The notes under the pieces: model-generated
Told to the model about the DNA's origin: nothing
Seen by the model: only the letters and a program-made list of their open reading frames with translations
Database searches by the model: none
In this document: positions 16,910 to 27,815 of the stretch, piece after piece
Position numbering within the stretch: the stretch's first letter is position 1
How the letters are laid out: each line of letters begins with the position of its first letter
Position numbers and translations under genes: made by a program
Assembly: GCA_016192065.1 (NCBI GenBank)
Contig: JACPUX010000064.1
Location: 56,424 to 120,423, forward strand
Direction of reading: 5' to 3'
Source: Betaproteobacteria bacterium
GTDB taxonomy: Bacteria > Pseudomonadota > Gammaproteobacteria > Burkholderiales > Casimicrobiaceae
Length of the DNA: 64,000 nt

Positions 16910-19900
16910 ATGCTGCTCACCCTGCCAGGGCGCAATGCCCTCTCCGCGTTCCGCATCGAAAAACTGCTCGCCTCGCTTCAGGAAACCGCCATCGGCGGCG
17001 TGAGCGCCAGCTTCTTCCACTTTGTAGAAATCGACCGTGAGCCCAACCCGGCGGAGCGCGCGACGCTCGAAACCCTGCTCACCTACGGCCCGGCCAGCGA
17101 CGCGCCGGGTGAGGTTGGCGAGCGCTTCCTGGTGGTGCCGCGGCCGGGGACGATTTCGCCGTGGTCGTCCAAGGCCACCGAGATCGCCCACAACTGTGGT
17201 CTCGATGTGGTGCGGCGCATCGAGCGGGGTGTGCTCTTTACGGTGTGCCAGCGCGAAACCGGTGCGCTGGCGCCGGCCGACCGACAGCGTCTCCTGCCGC
17301 TCATTCACGATCGCATGACCGAGGCGGTGCTGCCGCGGATCGAAGACGCCGCGGTTCTGTTCCGGCAATTTGAACCCAGGCCCCTGACCACCGTTCCTGT
17401 CCTGGCCGAGGGCCGCGAGGCGATCGCCCGCGCCAATATGGCACTTGGGCTGGCATTGTCCGAAGATGAAATCGATTATCTGGTGGCGGCGTTTCGGGGC
17501 GAGGGACGAGACGCCACTGACGTCGAGCTGATGATGTTCGCTCAGGCCAATTCCGAGCACTGCCGGCACAAGATCTTCAACGCTCAGTGGGTGATCGACG
17601 GCGAGGCGCGCGAAGAATCGCTCTTCGGCATGATCCGCAACACCCACCAGGTCCATCCCCAGGGCACGGTGGTGGCTTACTCCGACAACGCGGCGATCAT
17701 GGAAGGGGGGCTGGCGCAGCGCTTCCATCCTGACGCCAGCGGACGCTATGCGCGGCACCCTGGACTCACTCATATCCTGATGAAAGTGGAGACCCACAAT
17801 CATCCGACGGCGATTTCGCCTTTCGCTGGTGCCGCCACCGGGGCCGGTGGAGAGATTCGCGATGAAGGCGCCACCGGCACCGGCGCCAAGCCCAAGGCGG
17901 GCCTCACTGGCTTTTCGGTGTCGAACCTGGCCATTCCCGGCTTCGCGCAGCCTTGGGAAGCGCATTATGGCAAGCCCGAGCGCATTGCCTCGGCACTGGA
18001 GATCATGCTCGAAGGTCCAATCGGCGGGGCGTCGTTCAACAACGAGTTCGGCCGGCCCAACCTGGCGGGTTACTTTCGCAGCTTCGAGTTAATGGTGGCC
18101 GGCGAGGTGCGCGGCTATCACAAGCCGATCATGATTGCCGGAGGCCTGGGCGCCATCGCTGATCGCGATGCGCACAAGCGGCCACTGCCCGAGGGCGCGC
18201 TGATCCTGCAGCTGGGCGGCCCCGGCATGCTCATCGGCATGGGTGGCGGGGCGGCGTCATCGATGGCGACCGGGGTCAACACCGCGGACCTCGATTTCGA
18301 TTCGGTGCAAAGAGGCAATGCGGAAATCCAGCGCCGCGCCCAGGAAGTGCTGGATCGTTGTTGGCAGTTGGGCGAAGCCAACCCGGTACTTTCGGTGCAT
18401 GACGTTGGCGCCGGCGGATTATCCAATGCCCTGCCCGAACTCGCGCATGGCGGAGGCCGCGGGGCGCTTCTGGAATTGCGCCAAGTTCCCAGCGAAGAGC
18501 CGGGCATGTCGCCGCGCGAAATTTGGTGTAACGAAGCGCAAGAGCGCTACGTGCTGGCCATCGCGCCGGAAAGCCTGGAACGCTTCCGGCGGATTTGTGA
18601 GCGCGAGCGCTGTCCCCACGCGGTGCTCGGGCGAGCCACCGCCGATGGGCGGCTGAAACTGAGCGATCGGCATTTCGGCAACGCTCCGGTGGACATGGAC
18701 CTCGACACGCTCCTGGGCAAGCCGCCACGTATGGTTCGCGAGGTGGTCAGCCGCCCCGGCCCGGCCGACCCCTTCAGCATCGCCGGCATCGCCCTGAGCG
18801 AGGCGGTGGAAAGGGTGCTGGCGCTGCCCACGGTGGCCGACAAAACGTTTCTCATCAGCATCGGTGACCGCTCGGTGGGCGGGCTGTGTTCGCGCGACCA
18901 GATGGTCGGCCCATGGCAAGTGCCGGTCGCCGATGTGGCGGTGACCTTGGCCGATTTCGAGGGCTACGCTGGCGAAGCCATGGCGATGGGCGAGCGCAGC
19001 CCGATCGCTTTGCTCGACGCCCCGGCTTCGGGGCGCATGGCCGTAGGCGAGGCGATCACCAACATCGCCGCGGCGCCGATTGCTGCGATCTCGGACATCA
19101 AGCTCTCCGCCAACTGGATGGCCGCCGCAGGCCAACCGGGCGAGGACGCGGCGCTGTACCAAACGGTGCGTGCGGTGGGTATGGAGTTGTGCCCGGCGCT
19201 GGGTCTCAGCATTCCGGTGGGCAAGGACTCGATGTCCATGCGCACCACCTGGCGCGAGGGCGACAACGCCAAGGCGGTCACCGCCCCGGTGTCGCTGATC
19301 GTCTCCGCCTTTGCCCGAGTCACTGACGCCCGCGCCGTGCTCACGCCGCAACTCGATCTCGAGACCGATGCCAGCGTGCTGGTCCTGATCGACTTGGGGC
19401 GCGGTCGGAACCGCCTGGGCGGCTCGGCCCTGGCGCAGGTATTCGGCGCACTCGGTGGCGCTCCGCCTGACCTCGAAGAGGCGGCCGACCTCCAGCGCTT
19501 CTTCACTGGGGTGCAGAACCTGCACCGGCAGGAACAATTGCTCGCCTATCACGACCGCTCGGATGGCGGGCTGTTCGTAACTCTGTGCGAAATGGCCTTC
19601 GCCTCGCGTTGCGGCCTGCTGGTCGACTTGAGCGGCTTGGGTAATCCGCTGGAGGCGCTGTTCAACGAGGAACTGGGCGCCGTGGTGCAAGTGCGGCGCG
19701 GCGATCTGGCCGAGGTGGCGCGCGCCTTCGATGGCCTGGCGTGGACGGTGGTGGGCCTCGCTCTGGCGGGCGAGCGCATCACCTTGCGCCACGCAAGCGA
19801 GACCATTTACGAGGCCTCGCGGGTGGACTTGCACCGCCGCTGGTCAGCCACCACCTTCCACTTGCAAAGCCGCCGCGACAACCCCGCCGCCGCTCTTGAG

Positions 19901-20767
19901 GAGTACCAGCGCATCCTCGATCGGGAAGATCGTGGACTCGAGCCACAGCTCAGTTTCGACCCTGCCGAAGACATCGCTGCGCCCTATCTCAATCTCGCCC
20001 GGCCCAAGGTGGCGATCGTGCGCGAGCAGGGGGTCAACAGTCATGTCGAGCTGGCCGCCGCGTTTGATCGCGCCGGCTTCGCCGCTTTCGATCTGCACAT
20101 GAGCGACATCATCGCCGGGCGCGCTGATCTTGCCGATTTCGCCGGAGTCGCGGCCGGAGGCGGATTTTCCTATGGCGACGTGCTGGGAGCGGGCGAAGGT
20201 TGGGCCAAGTCCATACTCCACAATCCCCGGGCACGCGAAGTCTTCGGCCGGTTCTTTGCGCGTTCCGACAGTTTCGCCATCGGTATCTGCAATGGTTGCC
20301 AGATGATGAGCAATTTGCATGAACTCATTCCCGGCACCGAACACTGGCCCCATTTCGTGCGCAACAGGTCGGAGCAGTTCGAGGCGCGCAGCGTTCTCCT
20401 GGAGGTGCGCGAAACGCCCTCGATCTTCTTCGCTGGCATGGCCGGCAGTCGTATTCCGGTGGCCACGGCCCACGGCGAGGGGTATGCCGAATTTCGCGAT
20501 GCCGCGCAGCGCAACGCCGCGACCCCGCTGGTGACCTTGGCCTTCGTCGATCATCTGGGCCAGCCGACCGAACGCTACCCGCTCAATCCCAATGGTTCGC
20601 CCGGGGGTGTTACCGGCTTCACCACCGCCGATGGTCGGTTCAACATTCTGATGCCTCATCCCGAGCGCGTGTTCCGTAGCGTGCAGATGTCGTGGCGACC
20701 GCGGTCCTGGGGCGAGGATTCCCCCTGGATGCGCATGTTCCGCAATGCCCGCGCATGGCTGGCCTGA
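16910..20767 (+). CDS. purL: PurL, phosphoribosylformylglycinamidine synthase
   Basis: A 1,285-residue single-chain FGAM synthase, the usual proteobacterial form. The N-terminal linker domain begins [18 protein letters not shown]. The two AIRS-type ATP domains include [44 protein letters not shown] and [17 protein letters not shown]. The C-terminal glutaminase has [20 protein letters not shown], the nucleophile in [10 protein letters not shown] and the HPE of MPHPERVFR. It converts FGAR to FGAM in purine synthesis. The ATG at 16910 matches the family N-terminus; the frame is open 21 codons further upstream, across the promoter. Confidence 0.97.
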   Translation: MLLTLPGRNALSAFRIEKLLASLQETAIGGVSASFFHFVEIDREPNPAERATLETLLTYGPASDAPGEVGERFLVVPRPGTISPWSSKATEIAHNCGLDVVRRIERGVLFTVCQRETGALAPADRQRLLPLIHDRMTEAVLPRIEDAAVLFRQFEPRPLTTVPVLAEGREAIARANMALGLALSEDEIDYLVAAFRGEGRDATDVELMMFAQANSEHCRHKIFNAQWVIDGEAREESLFGMIRNTHQVHPQGTVVAYSDNAAIMEGGLAQRFHPDASGRYARHPGLTHILMKVETHNHPTAISPFAGAATGAGGEIRDEGATGTGAKPKAGLTGFSVSNLAIPGFAQPWEAHYGKPERIASALEIMLEGPIGGASFNNEFGRPNLAGYFRSFELMVAGEVRGYHKPIMIAGGLGAIADRDAHKRPLPEGALILQLGGPGMLIGMGGGAASSMATGVNTADLDFDSVQRGNAEIQRRAQEVLDRCWQLGEANPVLSVHDVGAGGLSNALPELAHGGGRGALLELRQVPSEEPGMSPREIWCNEAQERYVLAIAPESLERFRRICERERCPHAVLGRATADGRLKLSDRHFGNAPVDMDLDTLLGKPPRMVREVVSRPGPADPFSIAGIALSEAVERVLALPTVADKTFLISIGDRSVGGLCSRDQMVGPWQVPVADVAVTLADFEGYAGEAMAMGERSPIALLDAPASGRMAVGEAITNIAAAPIAAISDIKLSANWMAAAGQPGEDAALYQTVRAVGMELCPALGLSIPVGKDSMSMRTTWREGDNAKAVTAPVSLIVSAFARVTDARAVLTPQLDLETDASVLVLIDLGRGRNRLGGSALAQVFGALGGAPPDLEEAADLQRFFTGVQNLHRQEQLLAYHDRSDGGLFVTLCEMAFASRCGLLVDLSGLGNPLEALFNEELGAVVQVRRGDLAEVARAFDGLAWTVVGLALAGERITLRHASETIYEASRVDLHRRWSATTFHLQSRRDNPAAALEEYQRILDREDRGLEPQLSFDPAEDIAAPYLNLARPKVAIVREQGVNSHVELAAAFDRAGFAAFDLHMSDIIAGRADLADFAGVAAGGGFSYGDVLGAGEGWAKSILHNPRAREVFGRFFARSDSFAIGICNGCQMMSNLHELIPGTEHWPHFVRNRSEQFEARSVLLEVRETPSIFFAGMAGSRIPVATAHGEGYAEFRDAAQRNAATPLVTLAFVDHLGQPTERYPLNPNGSPGGVTGFTTADGRFNILMPHPERVFRSVQMSWRPRSWGEDSPWMRMFRNARAWLA

Positions 20768-20935
20768 AGTAGCACTCGGGGCAGCGGGGCGCCAGCAAGC
20801 GGCGCGCACCGATCTGGCCTCGCGGCCGCGATGGTGCGTGCCGTCGACCGGACTGAACCAGCGAGGCTCCGGGCACCCCGTCTGGCCGCCACGGTCTCAT
20901 GCTAGACTCACCCGAAAACTCTTCCGGGGCAAAAC

Positions 20936-21532
20936 ATGAAGCGGGGATGGCGGTGGCGAGGCAGGATTTTGCTGCGCCTGGGCGGCGCTGGAGCCGCCGC
21001 CATGGTGCTGGCCGCCTGCGCCCAGATGCTGCCACGCCAGGAATTGTCCATGCCCACACCCTGGGGCAGTTTCGACGAGGCCCTGCAGAGCTTCGAGCGC
21101 ATCGTCCCCGGACGAACCAGCATTGCCGACTTGAAGGCCCTGGGGATCGATCCCTATACCCGGCCTAATATCACCATCCTGAATTACGCTGATCTGGTGC
21201 GCCGCTTCGTGCCACCCGGCAGCGATGGGCTCAAGGCGCTCGACCCTGGCGTGCGTGATTGTCTGGAAGCGCTGCAGGACTGCCGGGCCTACGAGGTCGC
21301 ACTCAAAGATTTGCGTCGGGTGCGCAGTGGAGACTTCCTCAAGGACTTTCTCAATTTCCACCGCGTCACCACCATCAGCGGCTTTCAGTTCACCGGCACC
21401 GTCGTGATTAAGGGTGAGACCGTTGTGCACAAGGTCTGGAGCGGTCAGCCGGCGATTCACGAAATCGAGGAGTCGCGCAATCCCTTGGGGCCGTTCCAGG
21501 GCTGGGGCGAGTCGAATCCGATCAAGTTCTGA
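20936..21532 (+). CDS. Predicted lipoprotein of unknown function
   Basis: A 198-residue protein with a basic lead (MKRGWRWRGR), a hydrophobic stretch and a lipobox ending LAAC (Cys near residue 28), so it is probably an outer-membrane lipoprotein. The mature part starts with PTPWGSFDEALQSFERIVPG and includes IDPYTRPNITILNYADLVRRF. No family was recognised. The following membrane/TPR gene begins 25 bases downstream on the same strand, so the two probably share a transcript. Confidence 0.7.
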   Translation: MKRGWRWRGRILLRLGGAGAAAMVLAACAQMLPRQELSMPTPWGSFDEALQSFERIVPGRTSIADLKALGIDPYTRPNITILNYADLVRRFVPPGSDGLKALDPGVRDCLEALQDCRAYEVALKDLRRVRSGDFLKDFLNFHRVTTISGFQFTGTVVIKGETVVHKVWSGQPAIHEIEESRNPLGPFQGWGESNPIKF

Positions 21533-21557
21533 GCCAGGTTGAGGGAGGGGAGGGAAG

Positions 21558-22832
21558 ATGCACCACGTCGATGCGGGTCTGCGGGTTTACGAAGATACCT
21601 CGGACATCGTGCCGTTCTGGCAGCGGCTGCCCGGATTTTTCGCCTATCCCTTGCACCTCGCCGCAGGGCTCTTGATTCTGGTCTCCATGGCGCTGGCCTT
21701 TCTGGTTCAGTTCACCGGCTTTGGTGTCATTCTGCTGGTGCTGGTTTCGGTGGGCTATGTGCGCTACGGCTATCTCGTCCTCGAACATACCGCGCGGGGC
21801 AATCTCACGCCCGACCGGATTTTCAGCGGCCAGAGCAGCGGCGACAATCCCTGGCGCCCATATAAGCAATGGCTGATTCTGGCGGTGATGACGGGCCTGA
21901 GTTCCGTGGCGGGGATCTGGCTGGGCTGGACTCTGGGGTTCCTGTGCTATGTGATCTTCATGTTCGCCCTGCCCGCCAGCATGATGTCGCTGGGAGTGAA
22001 CGGGAGCTTTCGCGAAGCCATCGATCCGCGCGTTTTGTGGTTCATCATCAGCCAGTTGGGTGGCGCCTATGTGCTGCTTGGTTTTTTTTTGCTGCTGCTC
22101 TCGGGGTCGTCCTGGGCGGCGTTCTCACTCTTGATGAGCTGGGTTCCACCGAGCCTGGCCATGCCGGTGTGGTTCGGCCTCGAAGTCTATTTCGGGCTGG
22201 TGATGTTCAACCTCATGGGCTACGTGCTCTATCAGTATCACGATCGCCTGGGGCTCGATGTGCGTCCGGCCGAGGCCAGGAAACCGAGCGAGCAGGAGCT
22301 CATCGCCAAAGCCATCGACGAGAACCGCGTTCAGGATGCGCTTGGCCTCGCCTACGAAGCCCAGCGCACCCGCCCCGATGACCTCGAGGCCATCGAAACA
22401 TACGGCAAGCTGCTCTTCCTGGCCAAGCAGCCGGAGAAGGCGCTGGCGCAGGCGCAGCGCCTGATCCCCCTGCTGCTCGCCAAACAGCGCGGCTTGCGGG
22501 CGCTGGAGGTTTTCAAAGCGGCGCGGGAGGCCAGTGTAGAGTTCCGCCTGGTCCGTGCCGCAGACCAGCTCGCTCTGGCGCGCGCGGCGGCCATCGAACG
22601 TGATGATCGCCTGGTCATGCGGCTGCTCTTGCAGTTCGATCGGCATTACGCCGGGGCCGCGGAGGTTCCCACCGCCTGGCTGTTGCAGGCGCGGATCATG
22701 AGCGAAAGGATGAAACAGGACGAGGCCGCCATGCAACTCCTGCGTCTGCTGCGCGGTAAGTATCCGAAGGCACCCGAAGCCGAGGAGGCAAAGCGCCTCT
22801 ATACGGCTCTGAAAAACATCCACCAGCGCTGA
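21558..22832 (+). CDS. Inner-membrane protein with C-terminal TPR-like helices
   Basis: A 424-residue protein. The N-terminal half (about 25-235) has five or six strongly hydrophobic spans (YPLHLAAGLLILVSMALAFL, FGVILLVLVSVGYVRYGYL, WLILAVMTGLSSVAGIWLG, VLLGFFLLLLSG), resembling DUF4013-type proteins. The C-terminal half (about 245-424) is helical with TPR-like spacing (ALGLAYEAQRTRPDDLEAIETYGKLLFLAKQPEKAL split into two hairpins) and should be cytoplasmic. The function is unknown; membrane assembly or stress handling is only a guess. The GGGAGGGGAGGG leader gives a strong ribosome site. Confidence 0.7.
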   Translation: MHHVDAGLRVYEDTSDIVPFWQRLPGFFAYPLHLAAGLLILVSMALAFLVQFTGFGVILLVLVSVGYVRYGYLVLEHTARGNLTPDRIFSGQSSGDNPWRPYKQWLILAVMTGLSSVAGIWLGWTLGFLCYVIFMFALPASMMSLGVNGSFREAIDPRVLWFIISQLGGAYVLLGFFLLLLSGSSWAAFSLLMSWVPPSLAMPVWFGLEVYFGLVMFNLMGYVLYQYHDRLGLDVRPAEARKPSEQELIAKAIDENRVQDALGLAYEAQRTRPDDLEAIETYGKLLFLAKQPEKALAQAQRLIPLLLAKQRGLRALEVFKAAREASVEFRLVRAADQLALARAAAIERDDRLVMRLLLQFDRHYAGAAEVPTAWLLQARIMSERMKQDEAAMQLLRLLRGKYPKAPEAEEAKRLYTALKNIHQR

Positions 22833-23191
22833 GGAGATGCTGAGCAGAGTCGTCACGCTGGGGAAAGTCTGATCAGGAAAATCAAGGAACGGGACAACTG
22901 TCTTCACCAGCGTGACCGACTTGAGTCGTGCGTCCCCAAGTCGCGCCAGGCCTTCCCCTAAGCAGCGCTGCCGCGGCGATTCAAGGCGGCTTTTCGGCCG
23001 GCGCCAGCATTCCGGAGCGCAAGAACTGCTCGGTCATGCCCGCGGCTTCGCTGGTGCCATTGCGGCGCGGCGGGGCTAGCTTAACGTCGGCTCCCAGTCG
23101 CCCCTAAACGCCCGAGTTCGCCAGTTCGCAGTTCACAGCGTGGCGCCGCTGAGTTAGTCTTGGGCCGGAGCAACCGCAAGGATGAAGCAAC
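22833..23191. other. 359-base gap with a possible gene remnant on the minus strand
   Basis: No full gene fits. On the minus strand, bases about 23100 down to 22980 hold a stop-to-stop frame of roughly 40 codons without a start, reading RNGTSEAAGMTEQFLRSGML near its end. It has protein-like composition and may be the 3' scrap of a deleted gene. No promoter was recognised. Confidence 0.3.
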
Positions 23192-23995
23192 ATGGATACC
23201 GCAAATCCAATCACCAATGTTGAACCGCTACTGCTGCGCCAAGATCAAGACGGCATTTGCACCCTTACCCTCAACCGTCCGCAGCAATTCAATGCCTTGT
23301 CGGAAGCGCTGCTGGCGGCCCTGCAGAGCGCGCTTGACACCATCGCCGCCGATCGCGGTGTGCGCGTGGTGATCCTGGCGGGCGCCGGGAAGGCCTTTTG
23401 CAGCGGCCACGACCTCAAGGAAATGATGGCCAGCCGAGGCGCTGACTATTTTCAAGCGCTGTTTCGGCAATGCGCCAGGATGATGCTGACGATCAGTCAA
23501 ATGCCCCAACCGGTGATTGCCCGCGTGCATGGCGTGGCCACCGCGGCGGGTTGCCAATTGGTGGCCCAGTGTGATCTGGCGGTGGCGGCGGAAGGCGCGC
23601 GCTTCGCCACTTCGGGCATCAACCTGGGGCTCTTTTGCGCCACGCCCAGTGTGCCGCTGGCGCGCAATGTCGGGCGCAAGGCGGCGTTCGAGATGCTGTT
23701 CACCGGCGACTTCATCAGTGCCGCGCGCGCCCGCGAACTCGGCTTGATCAACCAGGTGGTGGCTTTGCCTGAACTCGATGAAGCCGTGCTGGGCCTCGCC
23801 CGTGCCATCGCTGGCAAGACCCCGGTGGCGGTGGCGGCGGGCAAGCGCATGTTCTACCAGCAGCTCGAACAGGGCATCGCCGCCGCCTACGAGCACGCCG
23901 CCCAGGTCATGGCCTGCAACATGATGAGTGAGGATACGGCCGAAGGCATCAACGCTTTCTTCGAGAAGCGGCCGCCGCGGTATCAGGGTTGCTGA
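23192..23995 (+). CDS. Enoyl-CoA hydratase/isomerase family protein (ECHDC3-like)
   Basis: A 267-residue crotonase-fold protein. CoA and oxyanion-hole segments are GKAFCSGHDLKEM and VHGVATAAGCQLVAQCDLAVA. The SGINLGLFCATPSVPLARNVG stretch resembles the ECHDC3 subgroup, whose physiological substrate is uncertain. It precedes etfBA and an acyl-CoA dehydrogenase, which supports a role in acyl-CoA breakdown. A 226-base gap with its own promoter separates it from etfB. Confidence 0.85.
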   Translation: MDTANPITNVEPLLLRQDQDGICTLTLNRPQQFNALSEALLAALQSALDTIAADRGVRVVILAGAGKAFCSGHDLKEMMASRGADYFQALFRQCARMMLTISQMPQPVIARVHGVATAAGCQLVAQCDLAVAAEGARFATSGINLGLFCATPSVPLARNVGRKAAFEMLFTGDFISAARARELGLINQVVALPELDEAVLGLARAIAGKTPVAVAAGKRMFYQQLEQGIAAAYEHAAQVMACNMMSEDTAEGINAFFEKRPPRYQGC

Positions 23996-24122
23996 AGCGG
24001 CTCCGGCCGCGCCCGCCGGGTTAAATAGGCAGGAAATTGTCACCCGGGCGATCGCCCCTGGTGGCAGTGGCGGGTAAACTCACGCCCGGTGAAGTGTTCT
24101 CTCCTTGGTGTTGCGGACCCAC

Positions 24123-24152
24123 TTGGCAAAGCGATGCAAACGTGCGTATCAT
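24123..24152 (+). promoter_or_regulatory. Probable sigma70 promoter of the etfBA-acyl-CoA dehydrogenase operon
   Basis: TTGGCA (24123-24128) and TATCAT (24147-24152) are spaced by 18 bases, about 70 bases before the etfB start. It lies in the only sizeable gap ahead of the operon. Confidence 0.5.
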
Positions 24153-24221
24153 ACAAGCGTTTGATTGATTTGCGCTCCTCCCTCACCCTACTTGCCCCGA
24201 AATCAACCCACAGGATATTCG

Positions 24222-24971
24222 ATGAAAGTTCTGGTGCCGATCAAGCGGGTGGTCGATTACAACGTCAAGGTCCGGGTCAAGTCGGACCATTCCGCCGTTG
24301 AGACCGCCAACGTCAAAATGTCCATGAATCCCTTCGACGAGATCGCCGTCGAAGAGGCGGTCAGAATGAAAGAGAAGGGCCTTGCCACGGAAGTGGTGGC
24401 CGTTTCCTGCGGCACCACGGCCTGCCAGGAGACCCTGCGCACGGCGCTGGCGATCGGCGCGGATCGCGCCATCCTGGTCGAGACCGAGGTCGAGCTCCAG
24501 CCCCTGGCGGTGGCCAAACTCATCAAAGCGGTGGTTGAGCAGGAAGGCCCACGCCTGGTGGTGTTGGGCAAGCAAGCCATCGACGACGACGCCAACCAGA
24601 CTGGCCAGATGCTCGCGGCGCTGCTCAACTGGCCGCAGGCCACCTTTGCTTCCAAAGTGGAGCTGGCGGGCGACCAGGTTCAAGTCACCCGCGAAATCGA
24701 CGGTGGACTGGAAACCTTGGCCCTCACGCTTCCGGCGGTGATCACCACTGACCTGCGTCTCAACGAGCCGCGCTACGCCACGCTGCCCAACATCATGAAG
24801 GCGAAGAAGAAACCCCTCGACACCACCAAGCCCGAGACTCTGGGCGTGGACGTGGCGCCGCGCCTCAAGACCCTGCGGGTCGAGGAACCTCCGAAGCGGC
24901 AAGGCGGGGGCAAGGTCGCGGATGTCGCCGAGCTGGTGGCAAAACTCAAGAACGAAGCCAAGGTGATTTGA
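24222..24971 (+). CDS. etfB: Electron transfer flavoprotein beta subunit
   Basis: A 249-residue EtfB starting [20 protein letters not shown]. Family motifs include [38 protein letters not shown] and [25 protein letters not shown]. It binds AMP and pairs with EtfA to carry electrons from acyl-CoA dehydrogenases to ETF-quinone oxidoreductase. The ATG at 24222 matches the family; an upstream frame extension is not coding. EtfA begins three bases after its stop. Confidence 0.96.
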   Translation: MKVLVPIKRVVDYNVKVRVKSDHSAVETANVKMSMNPFDEIAVEEAVRMKEKGLATEVVAVSCGTTACQETLRTALAIGADRAILVETEVELQPLAVAKLIKAVVEQEGPRLVVLGKQAIDDDANQTGQMLAALLNWPQATFASKVELAGDQVQVTREIDGGLETLALTLPAVITTDLRLNEPRYATLPNIMKAKKKPLDTTKPETLGVDVAPRLKTLRVEEPPKRQGGGKVADVAELVAKLKNEAKVI

Positions 24972-24974
24972 ACC

Positions 24975-25901
24975 ATGAGCATTCTGGTCATCGCAGAACA
25001 CGACGGCGCCCACCTCAAGGGCGCCACGCTGAATACCGTCACTGCCGCGCTGCAATTGGGTGCCGAAGTGCATGTGCTGGTCGCCGGCAGCAACGCCAGC
25101 GGCGCCGCCCAGGCCGCCGCGGCGGTGCAGGGTGTCACCAAGGTGCTGCATGCCGATGCGCCGCAGCTCGCCGGCATGCTGGCGGAAAACGTCGCCGCGC
25201 TGATCCTGGGCGTCGCCCGCGACTACAGCCACCTGCTCTTTCCCTCCACCGCGGCGGGCAAGAATGTGGCCCCGCGGGTTGCCGCCTTGCTCGACGTGGC
25301 GCAGATCTCCGACATTACCAAAGTGGTCTCGGCCGACACCTTCGTGCGGCCGATCTATGCCGGCAATGCCTTTGCCACGGTGCAATCGGCCGATCCGATC
25401 AAGGTCATCACCGTGCGCGGCACGGCCTTCGACGCCGCCAAGAGCGGCGGCGCCGCCACTGTCGAACACCTTGCCGCCACGCCTGACAGCGGCAGCTCGC
25501 GCCTGGTGAGCCAGGAACTCACCAAGTCGAGCCGGCCCGAGCTGACCGCCGCACGGATCGTGGTGTCCGGTGGCCGCGGCATGGGCAATGGCGAGAATTT
25601 CAAGCTTCTGGAAGCCCTCGCGGACAAGCTCAACGCCGCCATCGGCGCCTCCCGCGCCGCGGTCGATGCCGGTTTCGTGCCCAATGACTACCAGGTAGGC
25701 CAGACCGGCAAGATCGTCGCCCCCGAGCTCTACATCGCCGTGGGCATTTCCGGCGCCATCCAGCACCTCGCCGGAATGAAGGACAGCAAGGTGATCGTCG
25801 CCATCAACAAGGATGCCGAGGCGCCCATTTTCCAGATCGCCGACTACGGGTTGGTGGCGGACCTCTTCGAGGCCGTGCCCCAGCTCACGCAGCAACTGTA
25901 G
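24975..25901 (+). CDS. etfA: Electron transfer flavoprotein alpha subunit
   Basis: A 308-residue EtfA. The C-terminal FAD-binding domain has [43 protein letters not shown] and [17 protein letters not shown]. Length is normal. It completes the ETF dimer; the acyl-CoA dehydrogenase downstream is the likely electron donor. Confidence 0.96.
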   Translation: MSILVIAEHDGAHLKGATLNTVTAALQLGAEVHVLVAGSNASGAAQAAAAVQGVTKVLHADAPQLAGMLAENVAALILGVARDYSHLLFPSTAAGKNVAPRVAALLDVAQISDITKVVSADTFVRPIYAGNAFATVQSADPIKVITVRGTAFDAAKSGGAATVEHLAATPDSGSSRLVSQELTKSSRPELTAARIVVSGGRGMGNGENFKLLEALADKLNAAIGASRAAVDAGFVPNDYQVGQTGKIVAPELYIAVGISGAIQHLAGMKDSKVIVAINKDAEAPIFQIADYGLVADLFEAVPQLTQQL

Positions 25902-25939
25902 GCCCGCCTCGCTTACGCCGACTTATGGAGACCAAAAGC

Positions 25940-27730
25940 ATGAGCACTTACACCGCCCCGCTCAAAGACATGCAGTTCGCCCTGCATGAGCTTGCGCAAA
26001 TCGACCAGATCGCCGCCCTGCCCGGCAATGAAGAGGCCTCGCCCGATGTGGTGAGCGCCATCCTCGAAGAGGCCGGCAAGTTCGCTTCCGGGGTGCTCGA
26101 CCCCCTCAATCGCGTCGGCGACACCCAGGGTGCCAAGCTCGCCGATGGCAAAGTGACCACCGCGCCGGGCTTCAAAGAGGCCTATCGGCAATTCGTCGAG
26201 TCCGGCTGGAACGCCTTGAAGTGCGACCCCAACTACGGCGGCCAGGGCTTGCCCTACACCGTGGCGACGGCGGTCGAGGAAATGTGGCATGGCTCCAACG
26301 TCGCCTTCGCCCTGTGCCCCTTGTTGACCACCGGCGCGATCGAAGCGCTTATGCTCTGCGGCACGCCCGAACAAAAAGAGAAGTTCCTGCCCAACATGGT
26401 GAGCGGCAAATGGACCGGCACCATGAACCTCACCGAACCCCAGGCGGGCTCCGATCTGGCCGCCCTGCGCAGCCGCGCCGTACCGCAGACCGATGGCAGC
26501 TACCGGGTCTTCGGGCAGAAGATTTTCATCACCTTTGGCGAGCAGGATTACACCGAGAACATCATCCATCTGGTGTTGGCGCGCACCCCCACCGCGCCCG
26601 AAGGAGTGAAAGGCATCTCGCTGTTTCTGGTGCCCAAGTTCCTGATTAACGAAGACGGCAGTCTGGGTGAGCGCAACGATTTGCAATGTGTCTCCATCGA
26701 GCACAAGCTCGGCATCCATGCCAGCCCGACCTGCGTCATGTCCTATGGTGATCGCGGCGGCGCGGTGGGCTACATGATCGGCGACGAGAACCGCGGCCTG
26801 GAATACATGTTCATCATGATGAACCTGGCGCGTTTCTCGGTTGGACTCGAAGGCGTGGGCATCTCCGAGCGCGCCTATCAGCGTGCCGTCGCCTATGCGC
26901 GCGACCGCGTGCAAGGCAAGGCCCTGGGCGACCAGCAAAAAGGCGCCATCATCCGTCACCCGGACATTCGCCGCATGCTCATGGACATGCGCGCGCACAC
27001 CGAGGCGATGCGCGGCCTGACCTACGTGGTCGCCGCGGCCTTCGACCACGCTCACAGCCACCCGGACGAGGCGACGCGCAAGCAAAGCCTCGCCTTCGCC
27101 GACTACATGATTCCGATCGTCAAAGGTTGGTGTACCGAATCGGCGCAGCACGTAACCTATGTCGGAGTGCAGGTCCACGGCGGCATGGGCTTCATCGAGG
27201 AGACCGGCGCGGCGCAGCACTACCGCGACGCGCGCATCATGACCATCTACGAAGGCACCACCGGCATTCAAGGCAACGATCTGATCGGGCGCAAGACCCT
27301 GCGCGACGGCGGCCGTACTGCCGCGGCCGTGGGCATGGAGATCGCGCGGATTGACGACGAATTGGCCCAACTGCCGGGCGAAGCCTTCGCCTCCATGCGC
27401 AAGGCCATGGGCGCCGCCCTCAACGCCGTCAAGACCGCTGGCGAATACGTCGCCGCGAACGCTCAGTCCGACACCCGCGGCGTCTTCGCCGGGGCCGTGC
27501 CCTACCTCGAACTCTGGGGTGTGCTGTGCGGCGGCTGGGTGATGGCGCGTGCCGCCGTGGCCGCTTCCAGGCTCCTGGCGGCCGGTGACCCCGACCGCGA
27601 ATTCCTCGAAGCCAAGATCATCACCGCCCGCTATTTCGCCGAACACATCCTGGTCAAAGCCCCCGGGCTTGCCCGCGAAGTGGTGGGTGGCGGCGCCTCG
27701 GTGCTGGCGCTGGCGGACGAGGCGTTTTGA
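25940..27730 (+). CDS. Acyl-CoA dehydrogenase, roughly 600-residue DmdC/FadE-like subgroup
   Basis: A 596-residue flavoprotein. It has the FAD segment [38 protein letters not shown] and the catalytic base in [13 protein letters not shown] (about E438), then an extra C-terminal domain that sets this group apart from 380-residue dehydrogenases. Relatives act on medium or long acyl-CoAs or on methylmercaptopropionyl-CoA; the substrate here is open. The start at 25940 is set by GGAG 9-12 bases before it, which itself overlaps the in-frame ATG at 25925. It shares an operon with etfBA and ends at a good terminator. Confidence 0.92.
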   Translation: MSTYTAPLKDMQFALHELAQIDQIAALPGNEEASPDVVSAILEEAGKFASGVLDPLNRVGDTQGAKLADGKVTTAPGFKEAYRQFVESGWNALKCDPNYGGQGLPYTVATAVEEMWHGSNVAFALCPLLTTGAIEALMLCGTPEQKEKFLPNMVSGKWTGTMNLTEPQAGSDLAALRSRAVPQTDGSYRVFGQKIFITFGEQDYTENIIHLVLARTPTAPEGVKGISLFLVPKFLINEDGSLGERNDLQCVSIEHKLGIHASPTCVMSYGDRGGAVGYMIGDENRGLEYMFIMMNLARFSVGLEGVGISERAYQRAVAYARDRVQGKALGDQQKGAIIRHPDIRRMLMDMRAHTEAMRGLTYVVAAAFDHAHSHPDEATRKQSLAFADYMIPIVKGWCTESAQHVTYVGVQVHGGMGFIEETGAAQHYRDARIMTIYEGTTGIQGNDLIGRKTLRDGGRTAAAVGMEIARIDDELAQLPGEAFASMRKAMGAALNAVKTAGEYVAANAQSDTRGVFAGAVPYLELWGVLCGGWVMARAAVAASRLLAAGDPDREFLEAKIITARYFAEHILVKAPGLAREVVGGGASVLALADEAF

Positions 27731-27754
27731 TCGGAAGACGTTGCTCGTACCAAG

Positions 27755-27780
27755 AAAAGCCGGCCCAGCGCCGGCTTTTT
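27755..27780 (+). terminator. Rho-independent terminator after the etf operon
   Basis: GCCGGC (27759-27764) and GCCGGC (27770-27775) pair with a five-base loop, flanked by AAAA and TTTTT. It lies 25 bases after the acyl-CoA dehydrogenase stop and is nearly bidirectional. Confidence 0.85.
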
Positions 27781-27815
27781 CACGAAGAGCGAACTTTTTG
27801 CGCCGGAACTCCCTG

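Noticed and set aside
24183..25895. 570-codon frame antisense to etfBA
   Set aside because: Antisense shadow of two clearly conserved genes; its product is Gly/His-rich without motifs.
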